A stretch of DNA of 64,000 nucleotides from Nocardia bhagyanarayanae (GTDB lineage Bacteria; Actinomycetota; Actinomycetes; Mycobacteriales; Mycobacteriaceae). The DNA lies in NCBI RefSeq assembly GCF_006716565.1, contig NZ_VFPG01000002.1, forward strand, positions 496,001 to 560,000, given 5' to 3'. Of this stretch, positions 9,116 to 17,466 are shown piece after piece (the stretch's first letter is position 1; each line of letters opens with the position of its first letter). The notes under the pieces were generated by a model. That model was not told where the DNA came from and searched no databases. It worked only from the letters and a program-made list of their open reading frames with translations. Made by a program: the position numbers and the translations under genes.

Positions 9116-9136
9116 ATTTCTAACGTTGTTAGAAAT
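9116..9136. promoter_or_regulatory. Perfect palindrome, probable TetR operator
   Basis: ATTTCTAAC (9116-9124) and GTTAGAAAT (9128-9136) form a perfect 9-bp inverted repeat around GTT. A further half-site, TTTCTAACAACG, begins at 9071 next to the TetR start. The site lies 19 bp before the start of the epimerase-type gene and just before its AGGAG. This geometry fits repression of the enzyme gene and autoregulation by the adjacent TetR; binding itself is inferred. Confidence 0.78.
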
Positions 9137-9154
9137 ATCGACAGGAGCGCTCGG

Positions 9155-10006
9155 ATGCGAGTACTGGTAACTGGGGTGTCGGGAACGATCGGCAGCGCCG
9201 TCGCGCGCGCACTGCTCGGGCGTGGCCATGCCGTGGTCGGCACCGTCACGGGGGCCGACCGACCCGCACCCGACGGTGTCGAGCGGGTGATCGCCGATCT
9301 CTTCGATCCCGAGGCGTTGGTCGCTGTCGCGGCCGGGGTCGACGCGGCGGTGCATGCCGCGTCGAGCAACGACGAGCGGGCCGGTGAACTCGACCGCGGG
9401 GTGGTCACGGCGCTGCTCGACGCGTTCGAGGGCACCGGCAAGCCGCTCGTCTACACCAGCGGGCTTTGGCTGCACGGCAATACCGGCGAAGCGTCCGCCA
9501 CCGAGGAGTCGGCGTTCGATCCGCCGCTGGTGGTGTCGTGGCGGCCCGCCGTCGAGAAACTGCTGGAGGACGCGGCCGCGAATCGTGGCGTGCGGACTGT
9601 TCGCATCCGGCCCGGTCTCGTCTACGGCGCTGGTCGGGGGTATGTGCCGATGTTGCTGAGCCCGCAGCAAGACGGCGTCGTGCGGCACTTCGGGGACGGC
9701 TCGAATCGGTGGTCGGTCGTGCACGCCGACGACCTCGGTGACCTCTACGCGTTGGCGGTGGAATCCGCGCCCGCGGGGTCGGTCTATCTCGCCACTCTCG
9801 ACGAGCCGGTCGCGGTCCGGGATGTGGCGCGCGTGATCGCCGACGCCCACGGCGCGCAGGTGGCGGGCTGGGATCCGGCTGCGGCTCAACGGTATTGGGG
9901 CGTCATGGTCGAGGCCTTCATGCTCGACCAAGTCGCCACCGGAGCCAAGGCTCGCGCGGAGCTCGGGTGGTCGCCCACTCGGCCGACGCTGTTGGAGGAC
10001 CTGTGA
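9155..10006 (+). CDS. NAD-dependent epimerase/dehydratase (extended/atypical SDR)
   Basis: A 283-residue Rossmann protein beginning MRVLVTGVSGTIGSAVARALL, the GxxGxxG motif of nucleoside-sugar epimerases and related reductases. It continues with VHAASSND and YTSGLWLHG, where Ser/Tyr would be catalytic; a classical YxxxK is not evident (the usual place reads SWRPAVEKLL), so it may belong to the atypical NmrA-like group. ATG 9155 follows AGGAG. The palindrome at 9116-9136 and the divergent TetR gene suggest induction by a small molecule. The substrate is unknown. Confidence 0.78.
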   Translation: MRVLVTGVSGTIGSAVARALLGRGHAVVGTVTGADRPAPDGVERVIADLFDPEALVAVAAGVDAAVHAASSNDERAGELDRGVVTALLDAFEGTGKPLVYTSGLWLHGNTGEASATEESAFDPPLVVSWRPAVEKLLEDAAANRGVRTVRIRPGLVYGAGRGYVPMLLSPQQDGVVRHFGDGSNRWSVVHADDLGDLYALAVESAPAGSVYLATLDEPVAVRDVARVIADAHGAQVAGWDPAAAQRYWGVMVEAFMLDQVATGAKARAELGWSPTRPTLLEDL

Positions 10007-10099
10007 CGGCGGTGCGGTGGGTGTTCTCCCAGGTGGGCGCGGGCGCCGCGCCGCCGCTGAAGTAGGCTGACGGCTCCACTTCAGCACGGGAAAGAGACC

Positions 10100-10411
10100 A
10101 TGTCGCAGTTCGAGAATGTCAGCGTCACGAAGAAGGCCAACGTCTACTTCGACGGCAAGTGCATCAGCCACAGCATCGAGCTGGCCGACGGCACCGCCAA
10201 GTCGGTCGGCGTCATCCTGCCCTCGACCCTGACGTTCAACACCGGCGCGCCGGAGATCATGGAACTCATCGAGGGCGAATGCAAGGTCACCCTCGCCGGC
10301 GCGACCGAGGCCGTCACCTACAAGGGCGGCGAGTCCTTCGACGTGCCCGGCAACAGCTCGTTCCAGATCGAGGTCCTGGAGACGGTGCATTACGTCTGCC
10401 ACTTCGGCTGA
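10100..10411 (+). CDS. ppnP: Pyrimidine/purine nucleoside phosphorylase (PpnP, DUF1255)
   Basis: A 103-residue single-cupin protein matching the PpnP (YaiE) family: [48 protein letters not shown], and the C-terminal [17 protein letters not shown] ... YVCHFG. The family phosphorolyses several nucleosides to free base and ribose-1-phosphate, acting in nucleotide salvage. Full length for the family. It stands alone, with its own GGAAAG-type ribosome site before ATG 10100. Confidence 0.9.
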   Translation: MSQFENVSVTKKANVYFDGKCISHSIELADGTAKSVGVILPSTLTFNTGAPEIMELIEGECKVTLAGATEAVTYKGGESFDVPGNSSFQIEVLETVHYVCHFG

Positions 10412-10895
10412 GTTCTCGCCACCTCCCGCTGCCGTGCTCGTGGGTGGCGGCAGTGTCAGCTCGCCGGGTCGACCGGCGCAGTGGTCCGTGACCCCGAATT
10501 GACTCGTTCGACCCGGGCCGGGCGCTGATTTCGCCGGGCGCGGTTGTTCGCGACTCCGCGTGGTGGCCGTAGGGCGCCTTCGATTCGCGGGGCGTAGGGG
10601 CGCGCATCGCTGCCTGCGATCCGCATCTTCGTAGCGGGCGCGCTGGGCTCAGGCAACGACTCTCGGCTGCGCGCCGGAGCGCTGGTGCGACCCGATCAGT
10701 CGCGAACCGCCATTCGACTACCGTCGATAGAGAAATGGTTTCGACGGTAGTCGAATGGCGGTCACACACACCGCCAGAACCACCATTTCTCTCCCGTCGA
10801 TCCGCCAGCGCCTAGTGCGAAGGGCTGCAACAGGTTTGGTTGCGGCTGGGCCGGGGTACTGTGCCGGACAGTGGTCGCGCAGCTGAGGGGGCCAC
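10412..10895. other. Intergenic region with a palindromic repeat element
   Basis: No convincing gene in these 484 bases; open frames here are short and basic. The notable content is the perfect inverted repeat at 10706-10762 and a partial copy of it at about 10780-10800. The stretch 10440-10700 shows nothing recognisable. Confidence 0.6.
10706..10762. repeat. 57-bp palindromic repeat element, copy 1
   Basis: Two 22-base arms (10706-10727 and 10741-10762) are perfect reverse complements around a 13-base loop, TAGAGAAATGGTT. Read on the other strand, the loop AACCATTTCTCTA matches the loop of a second copy at 57576-57630 at 12 of 13 positions. The arms share the core CGACGGTAGTC, with paired changes between copies. 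About 20 bases further on (10780-10800) lies a rearranged fragment with CCATTTCTCT and CCGTCGA. It could be a mobile palindromic repeat, a structured RNA or a protein-binding site. Confidence 0.85.
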
Positions 10896-11369
10896 ATGGT
10901 CATGGCGAATACCTTGCGGACCTTGTCGGCGCGACAGTTTCGGTTGATGACGAACGCCTACCCCGTCTTCCTGATGGGTGGGGTCCGAATCGAGCACGTG
11001 GCCGACGACTGGTCCAGTGTCACGGTTCGGTACAAGGTGAGCGGCTGGAACAAGAACCACGCGGGTGTGGCGTTCGGCGGGATTCTGTCCATGATGACCG
11101 ACCCGTTCTTCGGGCTGATGGCCCTGTGGCAGCTGGGCGAGGGATACCGCGTCTGGAACACCACGGCCACAACCGAATTCGTGCGGCCGGGTCGCGGGCT
11201 GGTGCGCGTGACGATGCTGATGCCGCCCGAGGACATGGCCGAGATCCGTGCGAACCTGGAGGCGGACGGCGTCTCTCGCGCCAACCACTCCGCCGAGCTC
11301 GTCGGTGCCGACGGCGAGCTGGTCGCGCGCACGAGCCAGGAACTCTACGTGCGCAGGCGCTCTCGGTAG
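10896..11369 (+). CDS. DUF4442 / hotdog-fold thioesterase-like protein
   Basis: A 157-residue protein of the DUF4442 hotdog group, related to PaaI-type acyl-CoA thioesterases. Hallmarks are NAYPVFLMGGVRIEHV, the strand pair VTVRYKVSGWNKNHAGVAFGGILSMMTDPFFGLM (the segment of the hot-dog helix) and TTATTEFVRPGRG. It probably binds or hydrolyses an acyl-CoA, but the substrate cannot be read. ATG 10896 and ATG 10902 are both possible. It is isolated, between the palindrome element and the repeat field downstream of lysG. Confidence 0.72.
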   Translation: MVMANTLRTLSARQFRLMTNAYPVFLMGGVRIEHVADDWSSVTVRYKVSGWNKNHAGVAFGGILSMMTDPFFGLMALWQLGEGYRVWNTTATTEFVRPGRGLVRVTMLMPPEDMAEIRANLEADGVSRANHSAELVGADGELVARTSQELYVRRRSR

Positions 11370-11650
11370 TGCAGCGCGCCCGCCGCACTCGGCGAGTGCG
11401 CGGCACAACGTCCGGCTGCGCAGGATGGCTCGCCACACCGCGCGAGGATCGGCCTGGCACGCGCTGCGACCGATCTCGCCGGGCCAGGCGAGTCAGCGGA
11501 GCGCGCGGGTGACCTGGCCCAGCCTGGACCTCAGCTCAGCGCGGGCGACCCGGCCCAGCCTGATCGCACTCAGCGCAGCGCGCGGGCGATCCCGCCCAGC
11601 CTGAACGCACTCACCGCAGCGCGCGGACGACCCTGCGCAACCTGGATAAC

Positions 11651-11740
11651 TCAGCGCAACGCCGCGGCAGCCGCCTCGCCCCGGTGACCGCGCTCGACGC
11701 GGGGAGCGCAACTTCCGCTGCTGCAGGTAGAGCGGCGCGC
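11651..11740 (-). pseudogene. Degenerate copy of the lysG 3' end (copy 2)
   Basis: This stretch mirrors the last about 30 codons of lysG (12170-12265): stop codon, Ala-rich end and the tyrosine-tryptophan-glutamine strand. Small indels break the frame, so the peptide reads LYLQQRKLRSPRRARS rather than PLYWQQWKLHSPALSAIAG. It continues into the 40-base block shared with copy 1. Only the gene tail is present; no DNA-binding domain is associated. Confidence 0.72.
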
Positions 11741-12005
11741 GGTGCGATTGCTCGCCGGGCTCGCCGAGTGAGGGCAGCGCGCGGCCGGCCCGTTCAGCTT
11801 GGGCAACTCAGCGCAGCGCTCGGGCGACGGCGGGCCAGCCTCGAACCAGGCGGAGCGCGCGGGCGACCCGGCGCGGCTGGACGACTCGGTGCAGCGCGCG
11901 GGCGACCCGGCCCAGCCTGCAACTCAGCGCAGTGCGCGGGTGAGGCGGCCCAGCCTGAACGCACTCACCGCAGCGCGCGGGCGACCCCGCCCAGCCTGGG
12001 CCAGT

Positions 12006-12101
12006 TCAGCGCAGCGCCGCGGCAGCCGCTTCGGCGATCGCCCCCGCGATCGCGCTCGACGCGGGGAAGCGGAACTTCCGCTGCTGCCAGTAGAGCGGCG
12101 C
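12006..12101 (-). pseudogene. Copy of the lysG 3' end (copy 1), frame kept
   Basis: On the minus strand this encodes APLYWQQRKFRFPASSAIAG followed by AIAEAAAAALR and a stop. That is nearly the last 31 residues of LysG (VPLYWQQWKLHSPALSAIAG then AIARAAAAALR). It lies 164 bp downstream of the real gene end. Protein-level conservation with silent and conservative differences suggests an old duplication of a tail that was once under selection, or repeated recombination with a paralogue. Confidence 0.78.
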
Positions 12102-12169
12102 GCGGTGTGATAACTCGCCGGGCTCGGCGAGTGAGGGCAGCGCGGGTGACCCGGCCCAGCCTGAACACC

Positions 12170-13054
12170 TCAGCGCAACGCCGCTGCCGCCGCCCGGGCG
12201 ATCGCCCCCGCGATCGCGCTCAACGCGGGGGAGTGCAACTTCCACTGCTGCCAGTAGAGCGGCACGTCGATGAACGAATCTCCGTCTATCGGAACCAAAC
12301 TCGTCGGTGGGTCGTCGGCGGTCTGGAGGTCGGGGAGCATGCCCCAGCCGAGGCCGAGGCGAATGGCCGTGCCGAAGGCGGTGGACGAGGGGACGTAGTG
12401 GCGGGGCGGATCGATCGGCTGCCGGGTTCGGCGGCGGAGCTGGCGGTCTTGAAGGTCGTCTTTGCGGTCGAACAGGACGACGGGCGCCGCGGCGTAGGCC
12501 TTGGCGGTCGGGCCGTCGGGGAACCAGGTCCGGGCGAACTCGGGGCTGGCCATCGGGCGGTACCGCATGGCCCCGAGCCTGTCGACCTTGCAGCCCTGCA
12601 CCGGCTTCGCGGTGGCGGTGATGGCCGCCATGACGGTGCCGTCGCGCAGCAGGGCGGTGGTGTGCTCCTCGTCCTCGCGGTGGATTTCGAAGCACACGCC
12701 GGGCGGCGCGTCGCGGAGGGCGGGCATCACCCAGGTTTCGAGCGAGTCGGCGTTCACCGCGATGGGGAGGCGGATCGGGCGGTCGACCGGCTGGTCGGCG
12801 TCACCGAGTTCGCGTGCGGTGTCGCCGGTGAGCAGGTCGATCTGCCGGGCCAGGCGCAGCACGGCGAGTCCGGATTCGGTGGCGCGCACCGGTTTCGTGC
12901 GTTGCAGCAGGATGCGGCCTGCGGCGTCCTCGAGCGCTTTGATGCGCTGGCTGACCGCCGACGGAGTGACCCGCAGACTGCGCGCGGCCGCCTCGAAGGT
13001 CCCCTCGGTGACCGCCGCGTTGAGTGCCCTGAGCTGGTCGAGCTGCAGATCCAT
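12170..13054 (-). CDS. lysG: LysR-family regulator LysG/ArgP (controls LysE)
   Basis: A 294-residue LysR-type regulator. The HTH is at the start (MDLQLDQLRALNAAVTEGTF, then EAAARSLRVTPSAVSQRIKALE), followed by the substrate-binding fold with SLETWVMPAL and LGLGWGMLPD. It is divergent from a LysE-type exporter 68 bp away, the arrangement known for corynebacterial lysG-lysE, where the regulator activates export when lysine, arginine or histidine accumulate. The intergenic gap is unusually AT-rich and should hold the binding site. Fragments of its 3' end are repeated downstream. Confidence 0.9.
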   Translation of the reverse strand: MDLQLDQLRALNAAVTEGTFEAAARSLRVTPSAVSQRIKALEDAAGRILLQRTKPVRATESGLAVLRLARQIDLLTGDTARELGDADQPVDRPIRLPIAVNADSLETWVMPALRDAPPGVCFEIHREDEEHTTALLRDGTVMAAITATAKPVQGCKVDRLGAMRYRPMASPEFARTWFPDGPTAKAYAAAPVVLFDRKDDLQDRQLRRRTRQPIDPPRHYVPSSTAFGTAIRLGLGWGMLPDLQTADDPPTSLVPIDGDSFIDVPLYWQQWKLHSPALSAIAGAIARAAAAALR

Positions 13055-13122
13055 ATTAAGGAATTGTAATGATGCTTCAGAATCTTTAGCTTGTCTGATC
13101 CGATGACGCGGTCTTAGCGTCG

Positions 13123-13752
13123 ATGGACGTGACGGTTTCCTCGGCGGGTTTCGCCACCATCTCCGGTCTGGGTTTCGGGTTGTCGCTGATCGTGGCGATC
13201 GGCGCGCAGAACGCCTTCGTGCTGCGCCAGGGTGTGCGCGGCCAGCACGTCGCCGCGGTGGTCGCGGTGTGCGCGGCGTCGGACATCGTGCTGATCGCCG
13301 CGGGCATCGCGGGCTTCGGAGCGCTGGTGGAGTCGCTGCCTTCGGTGGTGACGGTGGTGCGCTACGCGGGCGCGGCGTTCCTCATCGGCTACGGCGTGCT
13401 GGCGGCGCGGCGCGCGATCTCCGGCGGCGCGCTCACCGCGGACGGAACGGGTTCGTCGGTGGCACTCGGCGCGACCGTCCTCACCTGCCTGGCGCTGACC
13501 TGGCTCAACCCACACGTCTACCTGGACACGGTCCTGCTGCTCGGCTCCTTCGCCAACACCTACGCCCCGCCGGACCGCTGGTTCCTCGGCGCGGGCGCGA
13601 TGCTCGCCAGCATCCTCTGGTTCGTCGCCCTCGGCTTCGGCGCTCGTCTGCTCGGCCCGCTGTTCGCCCGCCCCGCGGCCTGGCGAGCGCTGGATTCAGT
13701 GATCGCGCTGATCATGTTCACACTCGCCGCGGTACTGGTGTTCTCAGGCTGA
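13123..13752 (+). CDS. lysE: LysE/ArgO-family basic amino acid exporter
   Basis: A 209-residue polytopic membrane protein with about six hydrophobic segments. It carries the family hallmark near the N-terminus (GLSLIVAIGAQNAFVLRQG) and the second-half motif LTCLALTWLNPHVYLDTVLLLG. LysE/ArgO transporters pump out excess lysine and arginine. Divergence from lysG supports regulated export of basic amino acids. ATG 13123 gives a normal family length. Confidence 0.92.
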   Translation: MDVTVSSAGFATISGLGFGLSLIVAIGAQNAFVLRQGVRGQHVAAVVAVCAASDIVLIAAGIAGFGALVESLPSVVTVVRYAGAAFLIGYGVLAARRAISGGALTADGTGSSVALGATVLTCLALTWLNPHVYLDTVLLLGSFANTYAPPDRWFLGAGAMLASILWFVALGFGARLLGPLFARPAAWRALDSVIALIMFTLAAVLVFSG

Positions 13753-13779
13753 CTGGTGCCGCGTCCATAAACGGTGGAC

Positions 13780-13912
13780 ACCTTTCCGGCCAAAGGCCAC
13801 CGTCAGCCGGCCCACCGCGATGAAGGTCGCCCTCGGTCGGTTCACCGGGCACGCGGGCCGGGTGAATGAAGGTCACGTCCGATCGGTGTGGAAGGTGGCC
13901 TTCGGTCGGTGG
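13780..13912. repeat. Short degenerate repeats after lysE
   Basis: Three related units of about 24 bases (13819, 13864, 13889) share ATGAAGGTCGCC..TCGGTCGG or GGAAGGTGGCCTTCGGTCGG. An inverted relative (AAAGGCCACCGTC) lies at about 13790. They sit between two convergent genes, where a bidirectional terminator would be expected, so the GGTGGCC/GGCCACC pairing may form a terminator stem. No gene here. Confidence 0.5.
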
Positions 13913-13936
13913 GCGCCGGCCATTCTGGACGCGGCA

Positions 13937-14677
13937 CTAGAACGTCTTGTGCGGCACCCCCACCGTCAACCCACCATCGATGACGAACTCCGCGCCCGTC
14001 GAATACGACGACTCGTCACTCGCCAAATACGTCACCAAGTTCGACACCTCGGCCGGATCCGCCGCACGCCCCAGCGGAATCTGCAGAAAATCCGCCGGAA
14101 TCCCTTCGGTCATCGGCGTGCTGATCAACCCCGGATGCACCGAATTCACGCGAATCCCATACTGCGCCAACTCCAGCGCCGTCGACTTCGTGAGCCCGCG
14201 GACCGCGAACTTGGTCGCCGTGTACCCGTGCAGACCGGGGCTCCCGCGCATGCCCTCGACGGAGGAGATGTTGACGATGGAACCGCCGCCCGCCTCGATC
14301 ATCGCCGGGGTCGCGGCTTGCATACCGAGGAAGGTGCCGGTCAGGTTGATGTCGACGATGCGCTGCCATTCCTCGAGCGCGAAATCGACCAGCAGGTTCC
14401 CGTTGACGATCCCGGCGTTGTTCACCAGCACGTTCAGCGCGCCGAACCGCCGCACGGCCTCTTCGGCGGCGGCCTGCCAGTCCTGCTTCTGCCGGACGTC
14501 GAGGTGCACGTAGACGGCGTGGTCGCCGAGTTCCTCGGCCAGCGCCTTGCCCTCGTCGTCGAGAATGTCGCCGAGTACAACGCGCGCGTCCTCGGCCACG
14601 AATTTCCTGGCGTGCGCGGCGCCCATACCGCGCGCTCCGCCGCTGATCAAGGCCACCTTGCCGGTGAGTCGCCCCAT
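13937..14677 (-). CDS. FabG3-like SDR (3-alpha/20-beta-hydroxysteroid dehydrogenase type)
   Basis: A 246-residue classical SDR very like mycobacterial FabG3 (Rv2002): MGRLTGKVALISGGARGMGA at the start, GDILDDEGKALAEELGD (an acidic NAD(H) pocket), NNAGIVNGN, ISSVEG, catalytic YTATK and the C-terminal ASDESSYSTGAEFVIDGGLT. That enzyme acts as an NADH-dependent 20-beta-hydroxysteroid dehydrogenase. ATG 14677 has GGAGG at the right distance; upstream in-frame codons to 14776 look non-coding. A KstR-type site lies in the divergent promoter region (14813-14826), which fits a sterol or lipid role. Confidence 0.87.
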   Translation of the reverse strand: MGRLTGKVALISGGARGMGAAHARKFVAEDARVVLGDILDDEGKALAEELGDHAVYVHLDVRQKQDWQAAAEEAVRRFGALNVLVNNAGIVNGNLLVDFALEEWQRIVDINLTGTFLGMQAATPAMIEAGGGSIVNISSVEGMRGSPGLHGYTATKFAVRGLTKSTALELAQYGIRVNSVHPGLISTPMTEGIPADFLQIPLGRAADPAEVSNLVTYLASDESSYSTGAEFVIDGGLTVGVPHKTF

Positions 14678-14812
14678 TGCGATACCTCCGTCCGTCGCGG
14701 AACAGTCGTCGGCGGAAGCCGACGTGAACACGTTACATAACTCCGGGGCGGTTGCGACCCGAAGACTGGGCGGCACAGCGAAGAAGGCTCATGACCGTAT
14801 GGCATCATCGAA

Positions 14813-14826
14813 TAGAACGTGTTCCA
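14813..14826. promoter_or_regulatory. KstR-type operator, site A
   Basis: TAGAACGTGTTCCA matches the published KstR consensus TnnAACnnGTTnnA at every fixed position. It lies between the divergent FabG3-like SDR (start 14677) and the alpha/beta hydrolase (start 14850), 24 bp before the latter. KstR represses sterol and lipid catabolism genes in mycobacteria and rhodococci; no kstR gene is in the window. Confidence 0.72.
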
Positions 14827-14849
14827 GTAAAGACTGGAGGAGGCCGACG

Positions 14850-15737
14850 ATGCCGAACCGGTTACGACGCTTGATCCGGCGGGCGGGTGTCCCGGACATC
14901 GCCGAGGTGCCGGGCGGCCGACTGGTCGACCTGCCCGGCCGGGGACGCACCTACGTGGTCGACATACCGGGGCCCGAAGGAGCTCCCACACTCATCCTGC
15001 TGCACGGCACCGCGAGCACCGCCTGCCTCACCTGGTTCCCGGCGCTGGAAGCGCTCGCCCAGCGGTACCGGGTCATCCTGTTCGACCAGCGCTGGCACGG
15101 CCGCGGCATCCGATCTCCGCGCTTCTCGGTGGACGACTGCGCCGACGACGTCATCGCGGTCGCCGACGCGATGGGAGTCGAACGCCCGATCTGCGCGGGT
15201 TATTCGCTCGGCGGAGTGGTGACGCTGACGGCCGCGCACCGGCACCCCGACCGTGTCGGCGGGCTGGTGCTGTGCGCGACGCCGTACCGCTTCCGGGAGA
15301 AGTGGCGCGAGCAGGCGTTCCATCAGGTGTTCGGCGCGTTCGCCGACGCCATCGGTCCGTATTCGCTGCGGCGCATCGAGAAATTCGCGAGCACACTGTC
15401 CGAGCTGCCGGAACATACATGGCCGGCGGGCGGCTTCGAGAAGTGGGCGCTCGGTGAATTCCGCAGTACGAGCGGGTGGGCGCTGGCCCAGGTCATCGCG
15501 GAGGTCGGGCGCTTCGACGCGTCCATGTGGCTGCACATGATCGAGGCGCCGACGGCGGTGGTCATCACGACCCGCGACCGGGCGATTCCGGTGTATCGGC
15601 AGCTGGAGATGGCGACGATGATCCCCGAGGCGACCATTCACCTGGCCGGCGTGGGACACGCGGGCTGCGTTTTCGGCGCGGAGCGTTTCGTTCCCGCACT
15701 GCTCGACGGCTGCGCGTCGGTCACCGGGCAGACGTAG
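14850..15737 (+). CDS. Alpha/beta hydrolase
   Basis: A 295-residue alpha/beta hydrolase. The oxyanion region is LLHGTASTACLTWFP, the nucleophile elbow GYSLGGVVTLTAAH (Ser), and the C-terminal His lies in LAGVGHAGCVFG. ATG 14850 follows GGAGGAGG. A KstR-type site sits 24 bp upstream, so it is likely expressed with lipid/sterol genes and may be an esterase or lipase; a specific substrate is not readable. The WS/DGAT gene converges on it from downstream. Confidence 0.8.
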   Translation: MPNRLRRLIRRAGVPDIAEVPGGRLVDLPGRGRTYVVDIPGPEGAPTLILLHGTASTACLTWFPALEALAQRYRVILFDQRWHGRGIRSPRFSVDDCADDVIAVADAMGVERPICAGYSLGGVVTLTAAHRHPDRVGGLVLCATPYRFREKWREQAFHQVFGAFADAIGPYSLRRIEKFASTLSELPEHTWPAGGFEKWALGEFRSTSGWALAQVIAEVGRFDASMWLHMIEAPTAVVITTRDRAIPVYRQLEMATMIPEATIHLAGVGHAGCVFGAERFVPALLDGCASVTGQT

Positions 15738-15793
15738 CGAAATCCGCCGCGGTCGACCCTGTTCGGCGCCGGTGGCGAACAGGGCGGCGCGAA

Positions 15794-17191
15794 TCACCCC
15801 GCTTCGTGTGCCGCGGAACGCAATTCGTCGATGATGCCCGGCACCGCATCGGCCATCGCGGCGAGATCGGGGACGAGCTCCTTGCAGGCGATGAACCCGA
15901 AATCGAGATCGCCGTTGTTGGACAACACCGTGACGGTGAGCCCGGCCCCGTGGAAGACCGGTCCGAACGGATACATCGCGTTCACCTTCACGCCGAGGAA
16001 GTACAGCGGCATCGGCGGTCCCGGCACGTTCGAGACGACGAGGTTGTGTACCACCGGATGGTGCTCGGCCAGCTTCAGCGACGAGTAGACCCGCGCGGCG
16101 AGCTGAAAAGTGTTGGGCGGGGCGTACTGTGACCAGTCCTGCAGGAAGTCGGCGCCGATGAGATCGTGCTCGTCCTTGGCATCGCGGTTGGCCGCGGCGA
16201 CCTTGCGCAGCCGCTCGACCGGGTCGGCGATGTCGGTGCCGAGTTCGGAGAACAGCGAGGAGACCTTGTTGATTCCGGCCTTGTGCCGGGAGGATTCGTG
16301 CACCGACACCGGTACCGAGGCGATGAGCGAGCGATCGGGCAGCTCGCCGTGCTTGTCCAGATAGGCGCGCAGCACACCGCCGACCACGGTCAGCACCACG
16401 TCGTTGACCTTCACGTCGAACGCGGTCTTGATCTCCTTGATGGCGGCCAGATCCGCTTCGGCGAAGGCGACCGTGCGATGCGGTGTGATGGCCTTGTTGA
16501 ACGGCGTGCGTGGCGCGGTGAGCGGAATCGCCATGCCCGCCTGGTTGTTTCGTCGCCGCTGTGCGAAACCGGCCAGCATGCCCACGGTCTTGGGCAGCAT
16601 GCCGACGATGCCCGCCTTCCCGGGCAGCCGAACGGCCGCCTCCGCCAACAGTTTCCAGTCGTTCGGCGCGGACTCGGGCCGCCATTCGTCGGTCGGCTCC
16701 GGATGCGTCACGCCCGGTTCCATGTCGCACAGATGCATCATCATGTTCGTGCCGGTGATGCCGTCCACGGCGGCGTGGTGGTACTTGCAGATCACCGCGA
16801 CCTTGTCGTCGTCGATGCCCTCGACCACGTTCATCTGCCACAGTGGCCGGTCCCGGTCCATCGGCCTGCTGGCGATGTCGCCGACCAGTTCGGCCAGCTC
16901 GCGCCTGCCGCCCGGACTCGGGATGCCGATGCGGCGGATGTGGTAGTCGAGATCGAAGTCGGGGTCCTCCACCCAGACGGGGTGGTCCAGGTTGAACGGC
17001 ACCTCGTGCAACCGCCGCCGCATCTGCGGAATCAGCGGCACCCGGCGGCCGAGTTCGGCCTTGAACGAGTCGAAGGAGTACCGCACGCCGTCCGCGGTCG
17101 GGTCCAAGATGAGCAGCGCGCACACGTGCAGATGCTGGGTCCCGGTCTCGAGATAGAGGAAACTGGCATCCAATCCGGTTAAACGTTCCAT
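15794..17191 (-). CDS. Wax ester synthase/diacylglycerol acyltransferase (WS/DGAT)
   Basis: A 465-residue WS/DGAT acyltransferase, full length. The active-site motif HHxxxDG is HHAAVDG at residues 138-144; other family marks are MERLTGLDASFLYLE at the start, NVMNDVVL-type VKVNDVVLTVVGG, and SNVPGPPMPLYFLG near the C-terminus. It joins acyl-CoA to diacylglycerol or fatty alcohol to make storage triacylglycerol or wax esters at the membrane/lipid-body surface. It is divergent from the hydrolase-reductase-EphD operon, with a perfect KstR-type palindrome between them. Confidence 0.92.
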   Translation of the reverse strand: MERLTGLDASFLYLETGTQHLHVCALLILDPTADGVRYSFDSFKAELGRRVPLIPQMRRRLHEVPFNLDHPVWVEDPDFDLDYHIRRIGIPSPGGRRELAELVGDIASRPMDRDRPLWQMNVVEGIDDDKVAVICKYHHAAVDGITGTNMMMHLCDMEPGVTHPEPTDEWRPESAPNDWKLLAEAAVRLPGKAGIVGMLPKTVGMLAGFAQRRRNNQAGMAIPLTAPRTPFNKAITPHRTVAFAEADLAAIKEIKTAFDVKVNDVVLTVVGGVLRAYLDKHGELPDRSLIASVPVSVHESSRHKAGINKVSSLFSELGTDIADPVERLRKVAAANRDAKDEHDLIGADFLQDWSQYAPPNTFQLAARVYSSLKLAEHHPVVHNLVVSNVPGPPMPLYFLGVKVNAMYPFGPVFHGAGLTVTVLSNNGDLDFGFIACKELVPDLAAMADAVPGIIDELRSAAHEAG

Positions 17192-17204
17192 AGCGAAAGC
17201 CTAC

Positions 17205-17218
17205 TAGAACGTGTTCTA
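17205..17218. promoter_or_regulatory. KstR-type operator, site B (perfect palindrome)
   Basis: TAGAACGTGTTCTA is a perfect 14-base palindrome and a full match to the KstR consensus TnnAACnnGTTnnA. It lies 14 bp before the WS/DGAT start and 249 bp before the first gene of the divergent operon (17467), so it most directly covers the WS/DGAT promoter. Confidence 0.75.
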
Positions 17219-17466
17219 ATTTCGGGCCGGATCCGGGGGGAGATCGCTCACAGTGGTGAGCTCTATCGTCAACTTGGATAACCGAATTCATCGGATGAAT
17301 GCCTGGGATAGCCCGTCGTGCCGGGTTCGAGTCCGATCGGTGACACGCGTGTGTGTTACTGCTAGTTCCATATATGTGTATGATCGTTGCTACACCAGCG
17401 CAGGAACCGGCGCGCCGCCGTGCCGACTCCCCGCTGACGTGCACGTATGAGGATCGAGGAGTACCG

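Larger units (their letters stand above)
11494..12180. repeat. Degenerate tandem repeat field of about 38-41 bp units
   Basis: About eleven imperfect units built on CAGCGCGCGGGCGACC, CGGCCCAGCCTG and a variable (GAACGCACTCA)CCG end fill this gene-free stretch between the hotdog gene and lysG. They are interrupted by two degraded copies of the lysG 3' end (11651-11740 and 12006-12101), each followed by the same 40-base block containing CTCGCCGGGCTC. The offset between those blocks is about 355 bp, so at least one larger tandem duplication has occurred. Open frames here have no family match. Confidence 0.8.

Noticed and set aside
14862..17444. 860-codon minus-strand frame across the hydrolase and WS/DGAT genes
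   Set aside because: Shadow frame of 14850-15737 (+) and 15794-17191 (-); the true frames carry complete family motifs.
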